Shown here in pieces: positions 42,079 through 50,721 of a DNA stretch of 64,000 nucleotides. Below the pieces are notes generated by a model. The model was not told the DNA's origin, searched no databases, and saw only the letters and a program-made list of their open reading frames with translations. The position numbers were made by a program, and so were the translations under genes. Position 1 is the first letter of the stretch. Every line of letters begins with the position of its first letter. The stretch is from Ruminococcus sp. (GTDB lineage: Bacteria > Bacillota > Clostridia > Oscillospirales > Ruminococcaceae). Where the stretch lies: positions 1 through 64,000 of the forward strand of contig JAFXSC010000016.1 in the NCBI GenBank assembly GCA_017525915.1, read 5' to 3'.

Positions 42079-45000
42079 TTACTTGAAGTAGTCCACGCCG
42101 GACTGGAATATCTTCTGGTCCTTAGCACCGGGTACGTTCTTGGCGATGAAGCTGCCGATACGCTCGGAGTGTCCCATTTTTCCGAGAACACGTCCGTCCG
42201 GAGAAGTGATACCCTCGATAGCCTCAACGGAGGTATTCGGGTTGTAGCGGATATCCATAGTCGGTGCACCGGTAAGGTCAACGTACTGAGTAGCGATCTG
42301 ACCGTTCTTTGCCATCTGCTGTATCAGGCTTGCCGGAGCTACAAAGCGTCCCTCGCCGTGTGATATCGGGATAGTGTGGATATCGCCGACCTCGCAGCCG
42401 TAGAGCCACGGACTCTTGTTGGAAGCGATGCGGGTATTTACCATCATGGACTGGTGGCGTGCGATAGTATTGAATGTAAGCGTCGGGGAATCGTCCCTCA
42501 TGTCGATTATCTCACCGAACGGCACAAGCCCGAGCTTGATGAGCGCCTGGAAGCCGTTGCAGATACCGAGCATAAGACCGTCACGGTTCTTGAGAAGGTC
42601 GTGAACAGCCTCCTTGATCTTGGGGTTGCGGAAGAATGCAGTGATGAACTTACCGCTTCCCTCAGGCTCGTCACCGCCGGAGAAGCCGCCGGGGATCATG
42701 ATTATCTGTGAGTGGCGGATCGCTCTCTCGAAGTAGCTTACAGAGTCCTCGATATCGCCTGCAGAGAGGTTGCGGATAACGACAGTCTCGGTCTTTGCGC
42801 CTGCTCTCTCGAATGCGCGTGCGGTGTCGTACTCGCAGTTTGTACCCGGGAATACAGGGATAAGAACTCTCGGCTGTGCAGCCTTGATAGAAGCTGTGAG
42901 GTGGAGCCTGTCAGCGTTGGAATAGGTCTCGGGAGTAACCTCTGTGGTCTTTATGCGGCACGGGAATACCGGCTCGAGCTTGCCCTCCCATACACGCTGG
43001 AGGTTATCGAGGCTTACGGTATAGTCCATGGTAACTATCTTGTAGTCCGGGAGAGTGCGGCCGATAACATTCTCGCCTTCCTGTGCATTGCCGATGAGCT
43101 CGATGATGAAGCTGCCGTAGCAGGGCTTGAAGAGCTGGCTGCCGGAAAGTCTTGATGTGAACTCAAAGCCGAACTTGTTGCCGAAGCACATCTTGGCGAT
43201 ACCCTCAGCCACGCCGCCGTATCCGAGCGTCCATGCAGCATTTGCTCTGCCGTCAGCGATGAGCTTCTCGACCTTGTCAAAGCAGGCTCTGATGCTCTCA
43301 AATACAGGGAGACCGTTCTCGTCGTACTCGGGAGTGATGAGGATAACCTCGGAATTGCCGGTCTTGAACTCGGTCGAAACTATCTTGTCAGCCATAGCTG
43401 TTGAAACTGCGAAGGAAACGAGCGTAGGCGGTACGTCGATATTCTCGAAGGTACCGGACATCGAGTCCTTTCCGCCGATAGAGCCGCAGCCCATTTCAAG
43501 CTGAGCCTTGAATGCACCGAGAAGAGCAGCCATAGGCTTGCCCCAGCGTCTTGCATCGTTCTGGGTGCGCTCGAAATACTCCTGGAATGTGAGCCAGCAC
43601 TTCTTATATGTACCGCCGGCAGCAACAATCTTTGCGATAGACTCGATAACTGCGAGCATTGCGCCGTGGTAGGGGGATTTTTCGGATATATCTGGATTAT
43701 AGCCCCAGCCCATGAGCGAGCAGGTATTGGTCTCGCCTTTGAGCACCGGTATCTTTGCAGCCATAGCCTGCGAAGGTGTCATCTGGTAAGCACCGCCGTA
43801 GGGCATGAGGACTGTGCCTGCACCGATGGTGGAGTCGAACTTCTCAACAAGTCCCTTCTGCGAGCATACGTTGAGGTTAGCCATGAGCTCAGTCCACGAC
43901 TCAGCGCTGTCAGAGGGCTCGTCTTCAGTTCCCTCAGCAGGAGCCTCGACCTCGATATCGGTATACTTGGGAGCGCCGTTGGAGTTGAGGAACTCGCGTG
44001 AAAGGTCAACGATAGTATTGCCGTTCCAGTTCATCTTCAGGCGCGGCTCTTCAACAACGTCAGCAACGAGGGTAGCCTCGAGGTTCTCTCTTGCAGCCTC
44101 CTCCATGAACTTATCAACGTCCTCGGGAGCAACAACAACAGCCATTCTCTCCTGAGACTCGGAAATAGCTATCTCAGTGCCGTCCAGACCATCGTACTTC
44201 TTGGGAACAGCGTTGAGGTTGATGATAAGGCCGTCAGTAAGCTCGCCGATAGCAACGGAAACACCGCCTGCACCGAAGTCGTTGCAGCGCTTGATGAGCT
44301 TTGTTACCTCGGGATTGCGGAAAAGCCTCTGGAGCTTTCTCTCCTCGGGCGGATTGCCCTTCTGTACCTCTGCTCCGCAGCTTTCGAGGGATTCGAGGGT
44401 ATGTGACTTGGAGGAGCCTGTTGCACCGCCGCAGCCGTCGCGTCCGGTCTTGCCGCCGAGAAGTATTACAACGTCGCCCGGAACAGGTCTCTCGCGTCTG
44501 ATATTCTCAGCAGGAGCAGCTCCGAGAACTGCGCCTATCTCCATTCTCTTTGCAACATAGCCGGGGTGATATACCTCGGAAACATGGCCTGTTGCAAGGC
44601 CTATCTGGTTGCCGTAGGAGCTGTAACCGTTTGCAGCGCCGACGGTTATCTTTCTCTGGGGAAGCTTGCCCTTTATAGTGTCCTCAACGGGAACGAGCGG
44701 ATTAGCTGCACCGGTGACACGCATAGCCTGATAAACGTAGGAACGTCCGGAAAGCGGGTCACGGATAGCACCGCCAAGACAGGTCGCAGCACCGCCGAAA
44801 GGCTCGATCTCGGTCGGGTGGTTATGAGTCTCGTTCTTGAACATGAGGATCCAGTCCTCAAGCTGACCGTCGATGTCCACCTTTATCTTTACCGAGCAGG
44901 CATTGATCTCCTCGGACTCGTCGAGGTCGGGGAGAAGTCCGTCAGCCTTGAGCTTTTTAGCTGCAAGGGTACCGATATCCATGAGGGTGACGGGACGGTC

Positions 45001-45783
45001 GCTCCTGCCGAGCTCCTCGCGGACATTGAGGTACATATCGTATGTATCCTTGATGTAGGGAGTCTTTATATCGACCTTCTCAACGTTTGTGAGGAAGGTG
45101 GTGTGGCGGCAGTGGTCAGACCAGTATGTGTCTATCATTCTTATCTCGGTGATAGTAGGGTCACGGTGCTCCTCGTTGCGGAAATAATCCTGACAGAACT
45201 TGATATCGTCGTAATCCATAGCGAGACCGAACTTGTCCACAAAAGCGTGAAGTCCGATAGCATTGAGCTTTGTGAAGCCCTCAAGTGTCTCAACGGTAGT
45301 GGGTATCTCGTAGTTTGTATCGAGCGACTTTACGGGTTCGAGGGAAGCCTCGCGGCTCTCAACAGGGTTGATGATATAGTGTCTGAGCTTGTCGAACTCC
45401 TCATCTGTAAGATGTCCGGAAACTATGTATACTCTCGCGTTTCTGACGCGGCAGCGCTCGCCCTGACGGAGTATCTGTATGCACTGCTCACAGCTGTCGG
45501 CTCTCTGGTCGAACTGTCCGGGCAGGTACTCAACGGCGAAAACGCGGTCGGTCTCGCCTACTCTGGGCATCTCCTCATAAACGAGGTCAACAGCAGGCTC
45601 GGAGAAGACTGTGCTTATCGCAGCCTTGAAATCCTCCTCGCTGAGCTTGTCAGCATCGTAACGGTTGAGTATCCTCAGACCGGTGAGGTTGAGTCTCAGG
45701 GCAGTTCTGACATCGCTGAGCACGGACTGGGCTTCAACAGCGAACTCAGGTTTCTTTTCAACGTAAATTCTGAATACGGGCAT
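42079..45783 (-). CDS. purL: Phosphoribosylformylglycinamidine synthase, single-chain (PurS-like/PurL/PurQ fusion)
   Basis: 1,234 aa. The N-terminal part resembles PurS. The central PurL halves carry ETHNHPTEIEPFGGAATCLGGAIRDPLSGR (about 310-345) and ELTDGLIINL. The C-terminal glutaminase (about 960-1234) carries PGTNCEYDTARAFERAGA, the nucleophile region GICNGFQALIKLGL and ISHGEGRF. The enzyme converts FGAR to FGAM in purine synthesis. This Clostridial one-piece form has the same overall design as the proteobacterial enzyme but a distinct sequence. AAGGAGAG lies 7 bp before the ATG. mtaB lies upstream on the same strand, separated by an inverted-repeat element. Confidence 0.95.
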   Translation of the reverse strand: MPVFRIYVEKKPEFAVEAQSVLSDVRTALRLNLTGLRILNRYDADKLSEEDFKAAISTVFSEPAVDLVYEEMPRVGETDRVFAVEYLPGQFDQRADSCEQCIQILRQGERCRVRNARVYIVSGHLTDEEFDKLRHYIINPVESREASLEPVKSLDTNYEIPTTVETLEGFTKLNAIGLHAFVDKFGLAMDYDDIKFCQDYFRNEEHRDPTITEIRMIDTYWSDHCRHTTFLTNVEKVDIKTPYIKDTYDMYLNVREELGRSDRPVTLMDIGTLAAKKLKADGLLPDLDESEEINACSVKIKVDIDGQLEDWILMFKNETHNHPTEIEPFGGAATCLGGAIRDPLSGRSYVYQAMRVTGAANPLVPVEDTIKGKLPQRKITVGAANGYSSYGNQIGLATGHVSEVYHPGYVAKRMEIGAVLGAAPAENIRRERPVPGDVVILLGGKTGRDGCGGATGSSKSHTLESLESCGAEVQKGNPPEERKLQRLFRNPEVTKLIKRCNDFGAGGVSVAIGELTDGLIINLNAVPKKYDGLDGTEIAISESQERMAVVVAPEDVDKFMEEAARENLEATLVADVVEEPRLKMNWNGNTIVDLSREFLNSNGAPKYTDIEVEAPAEGTEDEPSDSAESWTELMANLNVCSQKGLVEKFDSTIGAGTVLMPYGGAYQMTPSQAMAAKIPVLKGETNTCSLMGWGYNPDISEKSPYHGAMLAVIESIAKIVAAGGTYKKCWLTFQEYFERTQNDARRWGKPMAALLGAFKAQLEMGCGSIGGKDSMSGTFENIDVPPTLVSFAVSTAMADKIVSTEFKTGNSEVILITPEYDENGLPVFESIRACFDKVEKLIADGRANAAWTLGYGGVAEGIAKMCFGNKFGFEFTSRLSGSQLFKPCYGSFIIELIGNAQEGENVIGRTLPDYKIVTMDYTVSLDNLQRVWEGKLEPVFPCRIKTTEVTPETYSNADRLHLTASIKAAQPRVLIPVFPGTNCEYDTARAFERAGAKTETVVIRNLSAGDIEDSVSYFERAIRHSQIIMIPGGFSGGDEPEGSGKFITAFFRNPKIKEAVHDLLKNRDGLMLGICNGFQALIKLGLVPFGEIIDMRDDSPTLTFNTIARHQSMMVNTRIASNKSPWLYGCEVGDIHTIPISHGEGRFVAPASLIQQMAKNGQIATQYVDLTGAPTMDIRYNPNTSVEAIEGITSPDGRVLGKMGHSERIGSFIAKNVPGAKDQKIFQSGVDYFK

Positions 45784-45792
45784 AATTCAGCT

Positions 45793-45926
45793 CTCCTTTT
45801 TGTAAATTCGGAATTCGGAGTTCGGAATTCAGAATTATCAGCGTCCGCCATTATCGTGCATTTTTTGATATGTGAGCGAAGCGAACACATTAATTCCGCA
45901 TTCCGAATTCCGCATTCCGCATTAAA
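45793..45926. repeat. Inverted-repeat element with heptamer arms between mtaB and purL
   Basis: One arm is about 33 bp of AATTCGG-type units (about 45803-45838). The other arm is the inverse, ATTCCGCATTCCGAATTCCG-type units (about 45891-45924). They enclose about 55 bp that include GTGAGCGAAGCGAACAC. The DNA could form a cruciform and the RNA a long hairpin. It overlaps the likely purL promoter/leader region. The design, short tandem units in inverted orientation, parallels the folC-flanking repeat but with a different unit. Confidence 0.65.
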
Positions 45927-45933
45927 AACTTTA

Positions 45934-47244
45934 TCAATATGGCAGGCACTCAGGAATCCCCGAGCAGCAGTCCTGACCGTACTCTTCTATTATAACACGA
46001 ATTATGCGATTACGCAAACTTTTTTCGGGATTTTTTCGAGAAATTTTTACGGTCGTCATATCCGGAGCGTGTCCCTGGTGAAATTCCGCGGAATTCTCGC
46101 GCTCGAAAAGCACCGGAACAGTGCGTCCCACGAGGGTTTTCAGGTAATTCTCCCTCATCTCGTCAGCGGCGGCGGTCATTTTCTTCCAGCGCTCGGTCTT
46201 GACGGATTCGGGTATCTGACCGTCCATGCGGTCGGCTCTTGTACCGGGACGCCGTGAGTAGCGGAAAACGTGCATCTTCGAGAAGCCGACCTTCCTCACG
46301 AACTCAACAGACTCTCGGAAGTCCTCGTCCGTCTCCTGCGGAAATCCTACCATAATGTCCGTGGTGAACGCACAGTCCGGGAAGTACCGGCGTATCCTCT
46401 GCGTCAGCTCATAATACTCGTCAGCGGTATAATGGCGGTTCATGGCTTTCAGCGTGCGCGTACAGCCGCTCTGCAAAGAGAGGTGGAACTGCGGACAGAA
46501 TTCCGGGAGCACAGCAAGTCTTTCAAGCTGTTCATCAGTCATCATCTCCGGTTCAAGCGAGCTCAGGCGTACACGTTCGATGCCAGGTATTCCGGCAGCC
46601 GTCTCGGCTGCGTCAGCGAGTGACATTCCCCACTCCGCGCCGTAGAATGCAAGGTTGATGCCGGAGAGGACTATCTCCTTTACGCCGTTAGCGGCTATCC
46701 CCTCAGCCTCTTCACGGAGCATTTCAAGCGGTTTCGAGCGGCAGCGTCCGCGTGCAAAGGGTATTATACAGTAGGAGCAGAAGCGGTCGCAGCCGTCCTG
46801 TATCTTCACAAATGCACGGGTGTTGTCCTCATACCGCGTACACTTCATCGGCTCGAACAGCTCTCCCCTTTCATGCTCCGGCAGCCAGACCTTCCGCTGA
46901 CGTTCACGGATAAATCCCTCGACCATGTCGGGGATAAGAGCCCTATCCTTCGTACCACATACGATATCCGCCGCCGCAAGCTTCGCTGCGCCTTCCGGGT
47001 CGGACTGCGGATAGCAGCCGGTCAGTACTGTCACCGCGGAGCTGTAAGTCTCCCTTGCCCTTCTCAGCGCAACGAGAGCCCTGCTGTCGCCGGAAGCTGT
47101 GACGGTGCAAGAATTGATGACAACTGCATCACAATCACCGTCCGGCACTACCTCCCAGCCGCGTCCGCGGAAAAGTTCCTTCAGGCACTCGCTCTCGTAG
47201 TGGTTGACCTTGCAGCCAAAAGTCATAAATAATACCTTATACAT
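45934..47244 (-). CDS. mtaB: tRNA (N6-threonylcarbamoyladenosine(37)-C2)-methylthiotransferase MtaB
   Basis: 436 aa. An N-terminal UPF0004 domain (TFGCKVNHYESE, with Cys ligands also in NSCTVT and LTGCYPQ) is followed by a radical-SAM domain with CDRFCSYCIIPFARG (about 150) and a C-terminal TRAM-like end. The KVNxxES form marks MtaB rather than MiaB or RimO. It adds methylthio to t6A37 of tRNAs reading ANN codons. The last residues, about 20, run into the border of the inverted-repeat element and look atypical. Confidence 0.92.
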   Translation of the reverse strand: MYKVLFMTFGCKVNHYESECLKELFRGRGWEVVPDGDCDAVVINSCTVTASGDSRALVALRRARETYSSAVTVLTGCYPQSDPEGAAKLAAADIVCGTKDRALIPDMVEGFIRERQRKVWLPEHERGELFEPMKCTRYEDNTRAFVKIQDGCDRFCSYCIIPFARGRCRSKPLEMLREEAEGIAANGVKEIVLSGINLAFYGAEWGMSLADAAETAAGIPGIERVRLSSLEPEMMTDEQLERLAVLPEFCPQFHLSLQSGCTRTLKAMNRHYTADEYYELTQRIRRYFPDCAFTTDIMVGFPQETDEDFRESVEFVRKVGFSKMHVFRYSRRPGTRADRMDGQIPESVKTERWKKMTAAADEMRENYLKTLVGRTVPVLFERENSAEFHQGHAPDMTTVKISRKNPEKSLRNRIIRVIIEEYGQDCCSGIPECLPY

Positions 47245-47408
47245 AATTTCACCTAATTATCACATAATCCACTTAATTTTACCATGTGCAACCTGTACAA
47301 AATTAACACCGGAATTTTATGCAGTCTAAATAGTTATCTGCAATGAATAAATTTTACCTTTTGCAGCCGATTCATTTATACCAATTTGACGAATTTGCTG
47401 TAAACGGC

Positions 47409-47437
47409 TTGACAATGGGATTTATTAATGCTATTAT
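47409..47437 (+). promoter_or_regulatory. Consensus promoter of the HPr-like gene
   Basis: TTGACA (47409-47414), 17-bp spacer, TATTAT (47432-47437). The rest of 47245-47408 is AT-rich with no gene seen. Confidence 0.82.
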
Positions 47438-47442
47438 ATAGT

Positions 47443-47462
47443 TGCGGTAAGGCCATACCGCA
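47443..47462 (+). other. 5'-terminal hairpin of the HPr-like mRNA
   Basis: Perfect 7-bp stem TGCGGTA-AGGCCA-TACCGCA, starting at or next to the predicted transcription start. Confidence 0.5.
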
Positions 47463-47519
47463 TAAGAGAAGGAAATAAACAAGAAAAAACAAACACCACA
47501 TTTCACAGGAGGTAAGACT

Positions 47520-47750
47520 ATGACAAAGACAACTGTATTTTTACAGGCAATCAACGATGTCAAGGACTTCGTTACCATCGTTATGCACTATGACTTCGAT
47601 ATCGACCTCGTTTCCGGAAGATATGCAGTAGATGCAAAGTCGATCATGGGTATTTTCAGCCTCGACCTTTCAAAGCCTATCCAGCTCAATGCTCACACCG
47701 ACGACGCTGAGAAGTTCCTCAAGGACATCGAAAAGTTCATCGTTAAGTGA
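47520..47750 (+). CDS. HPr-family protein lacking the phosphocarrier histidine
   Basis: 76 aa, HPr fold by sequence: the second half, DAKSIMGIFSLDLSKPIQL, matches the regulatory Ser-46 region of HPr. In the first half the usual GLHARPA active-site segment reads INDVKDFVTIVMH, so there is no His-15 equivalent and phosphotransfer from Enzyme I is not expected. Such His-less homologues are common in Clostridia; a regulatory (Crh-like) role is plausible but not shown. GGAGGT precedes the ATG. Confidence 0.85.
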   Translation: MTKTTVFLQAINDVKDFVTIVMHYDFDIDLVSGRYAVDAKSIMGIFSLDLSKPIQLNAHTDDAEKFLKDIEKFIVK

Positions 47751-47765
47751 TCCGATAACAAAAAC

Positions 47766-47800
47766 AAAAGGACTGCTGCACAACGCGGCAGTCCTTTTTT
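47766..47800 (+). terminator. Terminator of the HPr-like gene
   Basis: AAGGACTGCTGC...GCGGCAGTCCTTTTTT. Confidence 0.9.
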
Positions 47801-47811
47801 GTGCCATAAGA

Positions 47812-48402
47812 TCATATCATATCCATATATCCACTGTTATCCCGATGCGCTCTGTTTTCCATCTTTTCATCAGTATTGACCGCTATTACCGGCATTTCAC
47901 CGTGATCGTTCATATGCAAAGAGGCAGCACGTTTCTGCGTCTCCCAGACAGCGGACCGTGAACGGTCCGCTTCCGCAGATCTGCGCTTCTGTTCCTCAAA
48001 GAGTTCATCAAACTGCGGAAATCCCGGTTCATGGCTGAGTTCTTCATACACAGTATTCGCTCTTATGGTAAACAGGAACAGCGTCACCGACATTGCAAGC
48101 ATCAATGCGTATACCACATTCCTCATAATAAGAAGTGCTGCCAATGATGTCACCGCCGCGCAGATAGCAAATGTGTTGTTATGACAGTAGCAGCCAAGGT
48201 ATCCGAATACAAGAACGGCAAGCGCAAAAGCCGTATGGACCAGGCCTATAAGACCTCCCGACATATATGTGAGAACTAAGTCCGCAGCAGCGATCATTCC
48301 GCAGACAGCAACGTATATCTCGCATACCTTGTTTATAATAACCTGATTTTTCCGCATTCTCTCATGATTCACACGCAGAGCATTATCATTTTCGCTGGCC
48401 AT
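47812..48402 (-). CDS. Membrane protein with GFPQF tail motif (second member)
   Basis: 196 aa. About four membrane segments (about 25-120) are followed by a soluble tail that begins SHEPGFPQFDELFEEQKRR (about 125) and is charged and low in complexity. The GFPQF-D/N-E-x-F motif is shared with the 242-aa protein at 23603-24331, in the same place after the membrane part. No family recognised. It is co-directional with, and 28 bp downstream of, the NERD gene. AGGAG precedes the ATG. Confidence 0.72.
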   Translation of the reverse strand: MASENDNALRVNHERMRKNQVIINKVCEIYVAVCGMIAAADLVLTYMSGGLIGLVHTAFALAVLVFGYLGCYCHNNTFAICAAVTSLAALLIMRNVVYALMLAMSVTLFLFTIRANTVYEELSHEPGFPQFDELFEEQKRRSAEADRSRSAVWETQKRAASLHMNDHGEMPVIAVNTDEKMENRAHRDNSGYMDMI

Positions 48403-48430
48403 ACCGTCGCTCCTTATTCTCCGGTTTATA

Positions 48431-49060
48431 TCAGTCCCAGTCCTTCTTGTTGAACCTGTGGAAGAACTTTCTTATGGGATTTCTGACCCTCAGCTTGTCA
48501 AAATACTCATATAGAATATCCTGATTGCAGCCGGCGTCCGGAAGGTTATTGGAATTAAAATAATCCTTGAACTGATCGAGCTTCATGCCGACATTTGCTT
48601 CAAGTCTGAGGTCATTGTCAGCGAAAACAACAACGCCGTTGACCGGCACGTTCTCATATCCGCCCTTTTTGAGGTGGTGAGTAACGTTGTCAATATGTGT
48701 CTTGTTCTGGAGCTCTGGGTTGTAGAGCTTGTGAGTTTTCTCGCCTATCGAGTGCTTGAGGTATTTAGAGCCGGACTTGCCGCTGAGAGTTCCGGAGATG
48801 CCCTTGGTCTCAACAACAAGCACGCCGAATCTTCCGAATACAAGGTGGTCTATCTCGCAGGTCTTACGGTAAAGCGGCAGGAAAGCATTGTTCAGTACCT
48901 TCACCTTGTCATTCTTTCCGAGCTTCTTGATAACTCCTGCGACCTTGCGCTCGGCGGATCTGCCCTTGCGCTTTCCCTTGCTGAAATAGGTCAGAAAGCT
49001 TACGACGAACAGCAGCACGATGAGCGCCGCGATTATTATGAGTATCGTTTTAGTTTCCAT
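48431..49060 (-). CDS. NERD-domain membrane-anchored protein
   Basis: 209 aa. One N-terminal membrane helix (about 5-27), then a NERD (nuclease-related) domain about 35-150: GRSAERKVAGVIKKL, CEIDHLVFGRFGVLVVETKGISG, where the D...ExK pattern matches the nuclease-fold catalytic core. The family is thought to act on nucleic acids, but no activity is established for this group. AGGAG lies before the ATG. It is followed on the same strand by the GFPQF membrane protein. Confidence 0.85.
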   Translation of the reverse strand: METKTILIIIAALIVLLFVVSFLTYFSKGKRKGRSAERKVAGVIKKLGKNDKVKVLNNAFLPLYRKTCEIDHLVFGRFGVLVVETKGISGTLSGKSGSKYLKHSIGEKTHKLYNPELQNKTHIDNVTHHLKKGGYENVPVNGVVVFADNDLRLEANVGMKLDQFKDYFNSNNLPDAGCNQDILYEYFDKLRVRNPIRKFFHRFNKKDWD

Positions 49061-49157
49061 ATTTTTCTCCTGATTTACTGAATATTTCAGAATTATCCTG
49101 CAATAATACTACCAGACGCAGAAGCGTCACAAATCCCTTGCAAAGAGGTGTTCTCAT

Positions 49158-49379
49158 ATGTGGGACAAATTAGCTCTTATTCTTCTGATAATCGGAGGAA
49201 TAAACTGGGGTCTGGTAGGAGTATTTGAGCTTGATATCATAGCATGGCTCTTTGGCGGTTCAGCATCCGTGATAAGCAGAGCGCTTTACATTGTCGTAGC
49301 GCTTTCTGCCATCTGGTGCATTTCGCTTCTTTTCAGAAGCGAAGAAGAGCTTGCATACGACACAAGTTCAAACCGGTAA
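49158..49379 (+). CDS. DUF378 family small membrane protein
   Basis: 73 aa with two membrane helices. The signature LILLIIGGINWGLVGVFELDIIAWLFGG followed by RALYIVVALSAIW is diagnostic of DUF378. Function unknown. AAAGAGGTG precedes the ATG. Confidence 0.9.
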   Translation: MWDKLALILLIIGGINWGLVGVFELDIIAWLFGGSASVISRALYIVVALSAIWCISLLFRSEEELAYDTSSNR

Positions 49380-49387
49380 GACCTCTG

Positions 49388-49421
49388 ACCGCCGCTCCGC
49401 AGATGCCGTGGGAGCGGTCTC
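49388..49421 (+). terminator. Terminator hairpin of the DUF378 gene
   Basis: ACCGCCGCTCC...GGGAGCGGT with a one-base bulge, just after the stop; the T-run is weak. Confidence 0.5.
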
Positions 49422-49455
49422 TACATAGCAGCCGCAGGTAACGGCTCGATATTAA

Positions 49456-49487
49456 ACAAAAAGGGAGGCACATTTGCCTCCCTTTAA
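49456..49487 (-). terminator. Terminator of the rpsF-ssb-rpsR operon
   Basis: Minus-strand AAAGGGAGGC-AAATGT-GCCTCCCTTT followed by TTGTTTAAT; A/T-flanked on both sides so possibly bidirectional. Confidence 0.9.
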
Positions 49488-49494
49488 TTCACGA

Positions 49495-49737
49495 TCAATC
49501 GCTAACGTAAGGAAGCAGAGCGATGTGTCTTGCTCTCTTGATAGCAACTGTAAGCTCGCGCTGATGATAAGCGCAGGTACCTGTTACCCTTCTGGGAAGG
49601 ATCTTAGCTCTTTCGGTCATGCACTTTCTGAGCTTAGCAAGGTCCTTATAGTCGATCCTGTCTATCCTGTCAGCGCAGAACATACAAACCTTCTTGCGCG
49701 GCTTCTTGGCAGGACGGGCATTTCTTTCCTTTTCCAT
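49495..49737 (-). CDS. rpsR: 30S ribosomal protein S18
   Basis: 80 aa. [48 protein letters not shown] is the S18 core, a small-subunit platform protein that pairs with S6. The N-terminus keeps the CMFC zinc-type pair found in the C+ form of S18. It is the last gene of the rpsF-ssb-rpsR operon. Confidence 0.97.
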   Translation of the reverse strand: MEKERNARPAKKPRKKVCMFCADRIDRIDYKDLAKLRKCMTERAKILPRRVTGTCAYHQRELTVAIKRARHIALLPYVSD

Positions 49738-49802
49738 AATTCAACTCGCACATCTGAAAAGATGTGTCCACTCCTTTCGTAAAAAATCGTATCAGTTTTC
49801 CG

Positions 49803-50303
49803 TTAGAACGGAACGTCGCCGTCTGAGAGTATTTCCTCGAAATCGCTCAGGGCGCCATAGGACATACTGTCGTTGTTCGGAGCAGCCGCCGCAGGAGCAG
49901 CCTGCTGGGGAGGAGCCTGAAAGTTATTGCGGGGGCTTCCGCCGTTGTTCTGATAACTGCCCTGACTGCCGCCTTCGCCCTTATTTCCGACGAATTCAGC
50001 ATTATCAACCATAACGTCCATAGTGTAATGTGTAACGTCAGGGTGATTTTTGTCCTGGTAGTTATTGTTCCTGAGACTGCCTTCAACACAGATCCACTTA
50101 CCCTTGCTGAAATACTTCGAGATAAACTCAGCGGACTGTCTCCATGCGATGCACTGGATGAAATCTGCCTGTCTCTCGCCGGTATTCTTATCGGCAAATT
50201 TTCTGTCGATAGCAATTGTAAATCTGCATGATGCCACACCGCTCTGGGTCTGTCTGAGCTCAGGGTCAGCGGTGAGTCTTCCGACCAAAATAACCTTATT
50301 CAT
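49803..50303 (-). CDS. ssb: Single-stranded DNA-binding protein
   Basis: 166 aa. OB fold about 1-110 (MNKVILVGRLTADPELRQTQSGV, FIQCIAWRQSAEFISKYFSKG), Gly/Asn/Gln/Ala-rich linker, and the acidic tip DFEEILSDGDVPF that recruits partner proteins. It lies between rpsF and rpsR as in most Firmicutes. Confidence 0.97.
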   Translation of the reverse strand: MNKVILVGRLTADPELRQTQSGVASCRFTIAIDRKFADKNTGERQADFIQCIAWRQSAEFISKYFSKGKWICVEGSLRNNNYQDKNHPDVTHYTMDVMVDNAEFVGNKGEGGSQGSYQNNGGSPRNNFQAPPQQAAPAAAAPNNDSMSYGALSDFEEILSDGDVPF

Positions 50304-50341
50304 CTGATGTTTCCTCCTTTAGAACCGAACTAACCTTTCAA

Positions 50342-50641
50342 TTATTCCTCGACAACAGTTACGAGTGAACGAAGAACACCGTCTGAAAGGTTGAGACGTC
50401 TTGAAAGATCAGCGGGGTAATCGGGAGCCGACTGGAACGTATAGATAACGTAGTAACCCTCTGTTTCGTCATTGATAGGATAAGCGAGCTTGCGCTTGCC
50501 CCAATCCTCATTGACTTCAACAGCTTCGGCGTGACGCTTGATCCTCTCCTCGAACTTCTGGACAAGAGCCTTCATAGTCTCTTCTCCGTCCTTAAGGCTG
50601 AAAACGACCATTACTTCATACTTAGCGGATACCTTTGCCAT
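50342..50641 (-). CDS. rpsF: 30S ribosomal protein S6
   Basis: 99 aa. KYEVMVVFSL, ERIKRHAEAVEVNEDWGKRKLAYPINDETEGYYVIYTF and the C-terminal LSDGVLRSLV region identify S6. First gene of rpsF-ssb-rpsR. GGAGGTG lies upstream of the ATG. Confidence 0.97.
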   Translation of the reverse strand: MAKVSAKYEVMVVFSLKDGEETMKALVQKFEERIKRHAEAVEVNEDWGKRKLAYPINDETEGYYVIYTFQSAPDYPADLSRRLNLSDGVLRSLVTVVEE

Positions 50642-50666
50642 TAATGTACACCTCCTTCTGGATCAT

Positions 50667-50714
50667 GCCCGCAACCAACTACGGGCAAGGATAATAATAT
50701 CGTTTCGCACGATA
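50667..50714 (-). promoter_or_regulatory. Structured leader of rpsF
   Basis: Two hairpins occupy the leader. TATCGT-GCGAA-ACGATA (50698-50714) starts at the predicted transcription start. GCCCG-10 nt-CGGGC (50667-50686) lies just before the ribosome site. The S6:S18 complex is known to bind rpsF leaders for autoregulation in several phyla; whether the second hairpin matches that motif I cannot confirm by eye. Confidence 0.45.
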
Positions 50715-50721
50715 CTTTTAC

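Noticed and set aside
44566-46257. 563-codon open frame on the plus strand
   Set aside because: Antisense to purL and mtaB, crosses the repeat between them, and has no recognisable domain or ribosome site.
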